Under the pieces are notes generated by a model that worked only from the letters and a program-made list of their open reading frames with translations, did no database searches and was not told the DNA's origin. A stretch of 64,000 nt of DNA, from positions 230,467,560-230,531,559 of the forward strand of contig NC_039358.1 of assembly GCF_003573695.1 (NCBI RefSeq). Reading direction: 5' to 3'. A program made the position numbers and the translations under genes. Position 1 is the stretch's first letter; each line of letters begins with the position of its first letter. Origin of the DNA: Papaver somniferum (taxonomy: Eukaryota; Streptophyta; Magnoliopsida; Ranunculales; Papaveraceae). Below, one piece after another: positions 56,454 through 64,000 of this stretch.

Positions 56454-59400
56454 TGAAAAAAGGATTATCTAGAACTGTGAACTGTAACAGCCAGGGGCAG
56501 TACATCTGGAATGTGTATCATCTATAGAGTTTAATCTGCTATGCAATTATTACTTCCGAATCAAGAATACGCATTCGGTCAACACTGTTGAAAGCACTGC
56601 GGCTAATTGGGTGTTGGAGATGACCCGATACTGCAGTAGGTTTTCTAAGTCCTCCTTGCAGCCAAATTAAAAGCATTAGCTTATGTTGTGTTTCAAACTA
56701 GATTAATATTTGCTGGTTCTTCTGCACAATAAACATTTGTCATATGGAAAGTGTTCATTCATGTTTTCAATACTCTCTCTGATGGTGTGGTCTTATAGTT
56801 ATCCACACTATCAGATATTGTAGCAAATCAATGTGAAAAACATGGTTGTAAAGCATTTGAGAGACGAAAATAGGACAGACAACCTAAAAAACAACATACC
56901 ACGGTTTACACCGGGAAGTTTCCCATGGCACTAATAGAAGATGGGGCCCATCCCAAAAGTTAGCAGAAGGTCCAACCCTATTAGTGCCATTCTTATGTAG
57001 GGAAATGATAGACTCACGGGGGTGTGTCCCGAGTGCCAATTCAACGGCCTTTGACAGTGTTCTCAACATTGGGATATGTTCCGAGTGCCAATCCAACAGC
57101 CTTTGACAGTATTCTCAACATTGGGATATGAGCAGTGGAATGTGTGTCCCTATTTTCTCTCTCTTGGATGTCCATGATTTTCGTATTATGTCCTGAAATT
57201 CTTTAGTATTGTTTGTCCTGTTCTTGCATGATTTTTCTCTCCCAAACTCCATTACTTAATTAGAGGCACGATGCCGATGGAGTAGAATTTTAAAACAATT
57301 AATTACGTTTATCAACATATATACTGTTCATAATTTATTTATTTATTTTGAACACACAAAGTGCAACACACACACTCAATCACTATTAGCTCTCGCCGGT
57401 CAATTTCAAGAATAATTAACTACCACGAATCTATAACCCCAAGTGAAAAATGGATAATACAACCTGCTGCTATGTCTGACAACCTGTAACTCAAAGCATA
57501 TTGTTTTAGCTTTGCAAGTATATTGTCTTAGCTTTGCGTTTTAATACTTTAAAAACAACTGAAATATTAATTTTTTGTTGATTAGTTGGTTATGTAGCAG
57601 GTGTAGTGCAAGGAGAAGCAAGTTAAAAGTATGGGTGTGCAGTTCCAAGATACGGGTAATGGGAAGTTTGATTTTTGTGATTTGTCAAGTGTTAACTATT
57701 GTCAAAAAAATCAATTATCAAAAACTGAATGTACCAGGTGTCCAATATTACGATGAAGACCATGTTTATGAACCTTGAGGTGATATACGTATCTTCAGGA
57801 AAGTAATTGAGGTAGCATAAAAGGACAAGCTCTTGCAGTCTTTTGTTATTCGTATAGATTCCTCAAATATTTGATATCGCATCTGATGAAATTTCTACGT
57901 TCCATCTAATTACAACATCAAACGAGTACAAAAAAATGTTAATCAATCGTGAAACTACTCTCTAAACATTGAGTTCTAAATAAAAATCTACATTAATTCC
58001 AAATGAAGCAAGATTTAATCTTATCATTCATTTCTCTTTTAAAAGTATCCATTATTGTAGTCACGAATATAGTACGACCATTTTAACCAGGTCAATATGT
58101 GCTTCATGTGACTAATTAATATAAAAAAAATTGTCCAAAAAAATAAGGTGAGAGACTGCATGACGGGCTTTGCAACAGGGGAGCGATGCCACATGCATTG
58201 CGTTTTCTACTAAGTTGACATTTTATGCTTCTCTTAGCAAGTCCATTGAGCAACAATTTCTGTGTATAATATATTTCTTTTAACTATATGGTGGTCAATT
58301 ACTTCTTATAAATTGATATGTATAATCGTAGTTGAATTTATACATCTTAGTTTTCCTCTATCTTTAACAATAATAAATTTATGTTTTCTTTGATTTCTTT
58401 TCCGATGACACGACGAAAAATTATCTCTCGAGCCACTTGAAAATAAAAAGGCCATATGTATGTTTGTCAAATGAAATGGAAGCCATTCTTCAGACTTTAG
58501 TTCTCATTTAATGATTAAATTGAGTTGAAATTGCATCCTGTTTATCTTATCAGTTACCTTTCCTTAGTTTCTGATTCCATGAGAGGAGTTTAAAAATATT
58601 ACCAATATATGGTAATACAAACCGCGAAACTAGAGAATTTATGTTATATGTGTCTCATCCTAATTAACTTGCTAATAGTTTCCTTTGGCTAATGCCAACC
58701 ACAGTACTACAACATATGGTATTTTATTTTGGTTACTCATAACTTCCTTTGAATATGGTTTACTGTCCCTTTCTAAGCAAAAATATCATTAACTATGGTA
58801 TTTTGATGTGAACAAATCACTTTTACATTTTTAACAAATTCTCTAATAATTATGCTAACCGTGAAAGTCGGCTAACCACTAAAAGGTTGAGCCCGGCCGC
58901 AAGCTCAATATTTCCAATGTTCTTTACGAGGCTTTAGGTATAATTCTTTTGTCGTTATGTTGCCTTTTTCTTATGTGCTTCGAACTGTCTTCATGTGAGG
59001 ATTTGAGTACAAGACCAAGACGAGATAGTAACTGCGCTTATTTTGTTGATTTACGAAAAGCTAGGCATTATATGATTGAATTGTTTGTGGAAAACTTAGT
59101 GTTGGTAAGTGCAAGAATAATGTAACCTTTGGTGCAACAGATGTACCTACAAATTTAACTCCATATATAAATTCTTCGACGATTTAACAGTAAAGTCGTC
59201 AAGACATTCATTTGGTGAGTTCGTTCGCTTCATTCCTCTGTAATTTTTTTATGAAACATGATATTGCCATCACATTTTTCTCTCTGTTACTCTTTTACAC
59301 CACTTGATTTTTCAAAGTCTCCTCTCTCAAACTACTTTTTGATCGATCTCAAAACTTGAACTTCCAACTTAGTTTATGTCCATGCTATATTGAAACTCTT

Positions 59401-60632
59401 TAGGATGAAAATGTGTGTTGTGTAAATGTGCTTCTATTGTGATTAGTTTTGAAATTTTCATATATAATCTTAGTTATCTTCTAAAGTGAATGGACCATGG
59501 GTTAAATTATTTTTGAAAAGGAATATAAAAGTTAATGTAAGCATTATTTATTGTTAAATTAGTAAGCTTTAAGTTAGATAAGCATGAAAAAAAGGTGATA
59601 CAACGATGTTGAAGTCAAGCCTTAAGAATTAGCAATGAGAAATTATCAACCATTAATTAGATCCCAATGATACTTACAATTGACTATAGGAAATAAATTA
59701 ACTTGGGTTATTAAGTCCTGGTACTCGCTTTTACATTATGTTTTTTTTTCTTCTTTTCAGTTTATTGTATGGTAAGTATAGTTGGCAACCTGAAACAAAG
59801 CATCAAGATTTGTATGCAAGACAATTTACCAAAACTTAATTAAATTAAAGTATTTTATATTTTATGGTTTTCAATTTTACGGACGCCCAAACAAGCATTT
59901 TTCTATTTTGGGAATTAGAAAAAAAATTCATGAGGTTTTGGTAGACATACTTTCGAGATCTATCAAGATTTGATGACCAGTAAACATTTTAACCATCACC
60001 CATATACTTTTGCGCTAATAATTAGAACTCGAATTGGCCAAAAATTTAAGACATCTACGATATCAAGATGTATCACATTGTCCTGATTGAATAATCCATG
60101 TTTTCAAGTTAAAAAGAGATTAATTGATGAAATAAATCAAGGAAGATATTCTTTAGGGAAAATAGTTGTATTTCATGTGTATAAAAGATTGAATTTCAAA
60201 AATGTTTATTAATAACTTTTTCACTTTTACTTCTTGCAAAATTATGAAAAAAAATCTGAATTGTATAACCGATTCACAAATTTATTTGTACTAATCTTTA
60301 GATGAAAAAATGACTTTGGATGAAAAAATGATTCAGTTTTTTTTTTCAAACACGAAGAAATGTGTGGTACGGGTCTATGTGGATGTACGAACTGAATCTC
60401 CCTGTGTGAGAAACCAGACTATACCAATGAGATACCTAGATAAGTATATTACTGGTATTTTAAAATATTATATGAAGTACATATATCAAGTTAAAAACCA
60501 TGTGTTGAATACCAAAGACTGCGTTACGCATGACACTAAACAGAGGTCGGGCCCCGGCGCCGGTGATACCTAGTGTACATATAAATTTCTTATATATGTA
60601 GGTTATACTTATATACTTCACTAAGAACGATC
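56454..60632. other. AT-rich intergenic DNA
   Basis: I see no gene. A 52-bp tandem duplication (CCGAGTGCCAATTCAACGGC and onward) lies at 57029-57130, in a segment that may be an unidentified repeat (56880-57130). Small open frames (57575-57778, 60310-60573) lack domains. Confidence 0.45.
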
Positions 60633-61086
60633 TTTTGGGGGATCATGGTTCTATTTTTAGTAAGACATTTATAAGTAAATCTAGGTCACCCCTTATCTAG
60701 ATATTTATATTAATACCTAAACTACCCTCCTGATTAATTTTGGGTAATGATTAGTTAGTATTAATATTAGTTAGTGTAATGATTAGTGAAATGATTAAGT
60801 TAAAGATAATTAGTGAGATTAAAAAATCAGATGGATTTTCTTAAAAAGAAGTAGAATTATTGAGTAAAGTTAGAGAAGATGAAGAAGAAAAACATGGAAA
60901 AAAAAATTGAGTTCACTAAGCTTGAGTATTCAAGTGATGATTCAATTGATGGCTCATCTGAATCATGTAACAAAAAAAAACGGAGGAAGATTATTTGGGT
61001 ACCCAGTTATGCTTCAAACTTAGATAATGTTGGTTGAATTGCTCCAAATTTTCAAAAAAATATAAATTTTTGAAGTAGATTTGGCC

Positions 61087-61900
61087 TTGTTCGGTTACCT
61101 TATGTGAAGAACATGTAACCGAACACATCTGAAAGTGTAGTTCGATTACTTTTTCCAAACACGCAGGTTACCGAACTCGCTCGTTAATGGAGGTTTTTAG
61201 TCGTTCGGTTAACAGACATGTTGCCGAACTTTGTTTATAGGATTTACAGAGTAATGTTCGGTTTGCCCGCAATGTTACCGAACTTTAGGGTCTAGAAGTT
61301 CGGTTGTTTCGCAAACAATATCTAACCGAACTTTACGTGAACATAAGATTTTACCAAGTGTACATAGTTCGGTTGGTTCCCAAACTTCATACCAACCAAC
61401 TATCTAACCGAACTTTACGTAAAAAAAATGTATACCAAGTGTAAGAAGTTCGGTTGGTTCGCAAACTTTTAGCCAACAACATATCTAACCGAACTCAATA
61501 TCAGAGTAAAGTTCGGTTAAAGTAAAAACTTAACAATTTTTGCGATCCAACCGAACTGAACTTGCAAATGCCTATTTAGAATTAGCCCATAGTTCGGTTA
61601 CAAAGAAAAGTTAACATTTTTACGAACGAACCAAACTTTTGGACTTTTCATTATTTTCGTAAACTAAAGTTCGGTGATACCCTTATTTTGCGAAGGAACC
61701 GAACTTATGGACTTGTGTTGTTCTAATACAAGGAGTTCGGTTAAAAGTATTTTTTTGTGAATCAACCGAAATGTGAGTTCGGTTAAGAAAAAATTAATTC
61801 GTGATAACCGAACTTTTTGAGACGAAACCGAACGTTTTGCGACGTAACCGAACTAAAAGTTCGGCTGAGACTTTTTTTTTGCTACGTAACCGAACCCTTC
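61087..61900. repeat. dense array of GTTCGGTT / AACCGAAC motifs
   Basis: About 25 copies of GTTCGGTT or its complement AACCGAAC occur in 0.8 kb, in alternating orientation with irregular spacing of about 15-60 bases. Many neighbouring pairs could form stems. Confidence 0.85.
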
Positions 61901-62046
61901 TCTGAAAAAAAACTCCATTAAACCTCTTTGCAACTTCCATTTTCAACTCATTTTGATGATTACTTCTCATTTTTTCAACCAAAAACATATTACAAGTAAT
62001 GGGTTTGTGAGAATATCTTTGTTAATGATATAAATTAAGCTATATA

Positions 62047-62245
62047 TAAAGAGGTGGTGGTGGTAATCGGTGGTTGGTGGTGGTGGTAATCGGAGGTGGT
62101 GGAGGTAATCGGTGGTTGTTGGTGGTGATAATCGGAGATGGTGGTGGTGGTAATCGGCGGTGGTGAGCGGTGGTGGTGATAATCAGAGGTGGTGGTGGTG
62201 GTAATCGGCGATGGTGGGCGGTGGTGATGGGAAGAGGTGGTGGTT
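62047..62245. repeat. GGTGGT-AATCGG minisatellite
   Basis: Irregular repeats of GGTGGTGGTGGTAATCGG, about 8 units, lie within the TIR element. Confidence 0.75.
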
Positions 62246-62384
62246 ATATGGTTATTAGGTTGATTTTAAATTAAATTAGATTAAGGGTAGGTTAGTCATT
62301 TCAACACTTTAGGACACCCCTTATAACTATGGGGAAGGTGACATAATAAAACCATGGTCCCTCAAAAAAAAAACCATGGTCCCT

Positions 62385-64000
62385 AATTTTAGATGGGCTA
62401 AAATTCGGATTGTGTCAATTGAGCTAATTTTGTAGGCCTGTTTGTAGGGTTTCTTAGGTTTGATAAGGGGCCCCTTAGGGTTTTAGGATGTTACTATAAA
62501 ACGAAAGTTACTCTCAGTCTATCACTGAACGAATCTATCGTCGGCGTTTTTGTCTCTCAGGTTTATAATCTCTAAAAATCTTCTTCTAAGCAGCACAATG
62601 ATATCTCCTCTCAAAAAAAAAGTTGGATATTGTTTAAAAGCAAGCTAATGAACTGAGGGGTTGGCATAATCAATTGATGTTGTCCAGCTGCAATTCCTGA
62701 ACTTGAAGACATGGATTTTCTTCATCTCTTCGTTATAGTGCTTGTTGGGTGTTTGGCTTGAGCCTGGTGGGTTACAAATAGATTTTGAAGATTCGAACAC
62801 GGTGGAATTCTCTATCAGTGTATGTTCTTTTAGTATATGTTTTTTCTAACGATCTGCAGGAAAGTAACGATCGGATATGAAATTCTCTTGTTTTTTCTAA
62901 ATAAACAATCTGAGCTTTTTAATTTGCTGGGTTCTGTGCACAAATTCGATCTTGAGTTTGTTATTTTAATTTGCTGGGTTCTGAATGTATAAATTTTAAG
63001 ATTTCTGCATAGAAAAAGAATGAGTTTATTAGCCATGAATGATGAGCGCAAGCTTATTAGCCAGGAATTGACGCTGAAACATTAGTTGAGAAACATGCAG
63101 CAGATTTTAGGTAGTAGCATGGGACGGCTCTTGGATTTTAGTTTCAGATCTTCTTTATGTTTGTAATTTGGGGCATGAGGATTCTAGCCATGAATAGAAT
63201 TGCAGTGATAACTAGATACTAGTTTGTCATGGACCTGCAAAGAAGTTAAGATTGTTCTGTTTATTTTTTATGAATCTGATAAGCCGGGAGTGACTAAAAA
63301 ATGATCTGATTAAGTACGCCTTCTGATGATATTGCTCATCAACTTAAAGCTTTCCTCGCTTGAAATAGTACCATTGCTGCTTTGGATTTCATCATGTCAA
63401 TTGATGCCCGTTCTCTTATGGCATCTTAGCTTGTCAATTGATGCCGAATTTTTAACGTTACAAAAACAGCATTTCTAAAAGGAAAGTTGCACATTTCAAG
63501 CAATCAAAGAACTTTTGCTTGCATTGCATGGGGAGCCAACCGTTCAACCCCCGCCCCTATAATGCTAATGCATTTTACCACTGGTAAAATTTGAGTGCCA
63601 TGCCTAAGAGAGAGTATAAGAGTTTTCCTTGGCACTTCTAAGGGAAGTAGGATCTTAATTAAAAAAAAAAAGTTTCTAAGGGAAGTAGGATAGCAAATAA
63701 GGAGTAGTGCTACGTTGACCAGGGCTGTCTCCGGGGGAGAAAATCCCATGAAAGACAGCCCCGCTGGAGAATTGCAGCGGGTGGGGTTATTTCCCTGTAC
63801 ACCAAGCATTATTGGCAAATAAGTCCCACTTTGCTCCACCAAGGAGTAGACAAGGCAGACTTTGTCTCGAACTAATTCACATAAATAGTGTACGGAAAAT
63901 TTTTAGTCGGCAAAAGAAGTGCCTCTTGAGGTTGGGCGGTAACGAATTGCCTCTAGGAACATAGAAGGTTAGTTCCAGATCATGCTCACCCACCCATATT
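62385..64000. other. intergenic DNA, possible gene start and a hairpin repeat
   Basis: A TAGGGTTTTAGGATG and CTATAAAA-like segment (about 62475-62500) with a following leader and a GTTTATAATC donor-like site hints at a promoter, but no coding exon could be supported. At 63721-63765 GGGCTGTCT...AGACAGCCC forms a 9-bp stem in a repeat-like stretch (63530-63850). Confidence 0.35.

Larger units (their letters stand above)
60637..62362. mobile_element. non-autonomous TIR element with AACCGAAC array
   Basis: The ends are GGGGGATCATGGTTCTATT (about 60637) and, as complement, GAGGGACCATGGTTTTATT (62344-62362), a clear imperfect inverted repeat. Inside lie a motif array (61087-61900) and a GGTGGTGGTAATCGG minisatellite (about 62047-62245). 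No transposase frame is present. The exact target-site duplication was not identified. A second ACCATGGTCCCT lies just outside (62372-62384). Confidence 0.55.

Noticed and set aside
56884..57096. 70-codon minus-strand frame as a gene
   Set aside because: It spans a 52-bp tandem duplication and has no domain; more likely an unidentified repeat.
61087..61900. CRISPR-like alternation of short repeats and spacers
   Set aside because: The repeats are 8-10 bases, in both orientations, with unequal spacers, in a plant genome and with no cas genes.
63315..63440. Box C/D snoRNA (TGATGATATTG with nearby CTGA-like sites)
   Set aside because: No convincing paired C and D boxes with terminal stem at the right spacing.

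Overview
The window is a piece of a plant nuclear genome, almost certainly from a eudicot. It has intron-containing genes with GT-AG splice sites, a GH28 polygalacturonase gene family, a DUF3444 gene, a plant-type tRNA-Val and several plant transposon lineages (Tat/Retand Ty3-gypsy, Ty1-copia, LINE, CACTA, PIF/Harbinger). I cannot fix the species from sequence alone. Genes are sparse and well over half of the bases belong to transposable elements or their relics.

Layout. 1-5.9 kb is the 3' part of a Tat-type LTR retrotransposon: an antisense accessory ORF followed by an LTR. A short Ty1-copia LTR remnant follows at about 6.0 kb. From 6.1 to 24.4 kb lies a tandem cluster of three co-oriented polygalacturonase genes (6779-10194, 19002-20547, 22638-24120). 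All three have the same four-exon structure and intact active-site motifs. The first carries a 2-kb intron 1 filled with repeats. A degenerate L1-type LINE (about 10.7-16.6 kb, minus strand) separates genes 1 and 2.

25.1-44.0 kb is a nest of transposons. An internally deleted Ty1-copia element (25095-43990, TSD TTATG) has a complete but mutated Tat-lineage Ty3-gypsy element (25129-38858) inserted in its 5' LTR. The antisense ORF of that Tat element is itself split by a non-autonomous CACTA element (26356-27640, TSD CGT). A separate 3-kb TG...CA insertion (39694-42725, TSD CTTAC) sits in the copia gag.

45.4-47.6 kb holds a decayed gene resembling plant DUF1985/mobile-domain proteins. 47.8-49.9 kb holds a PIF/Harbinger pair (Myb/NAM-associated-like ORF on plus, transposase on minus), both broken. 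A one-exon fragment of the chaperonin subunit CCT-eta is at 50.2-50.5 kb. A large DUF3444 gene (52.0-55.0 kb) is nearly intact but shows two frameshifts and one in-frame stop. A tRNA-Val(UAC) gene (55679-55751, minus) lies inside an intron of a gene relic on the other strand. The rest is AT-rich intergenic DNA with a TIR-bearing non-autonomous element (about 60.64-62.36 kb) containing a dense array of the motif AACCGAAC/GTTCGGTT.

How the parts relate. The polygalacturonases are the only clearly functional protein genes. They are secreted pectin-degrading enzymes that arose by local duplication, including their promoters and 3' flanks. Everything else is mostly transposon biology: nested insertion with readable target-site duplications, antisense ORFs with their own TATA boxes, and three unrelated-looking non-autonomous insertions sharing one layout (short-motif array plus a GGTGGT-rich block). 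All exon boundaries are by-eye GT-AG calls, and homology statements come from motif recognition, not from searches.
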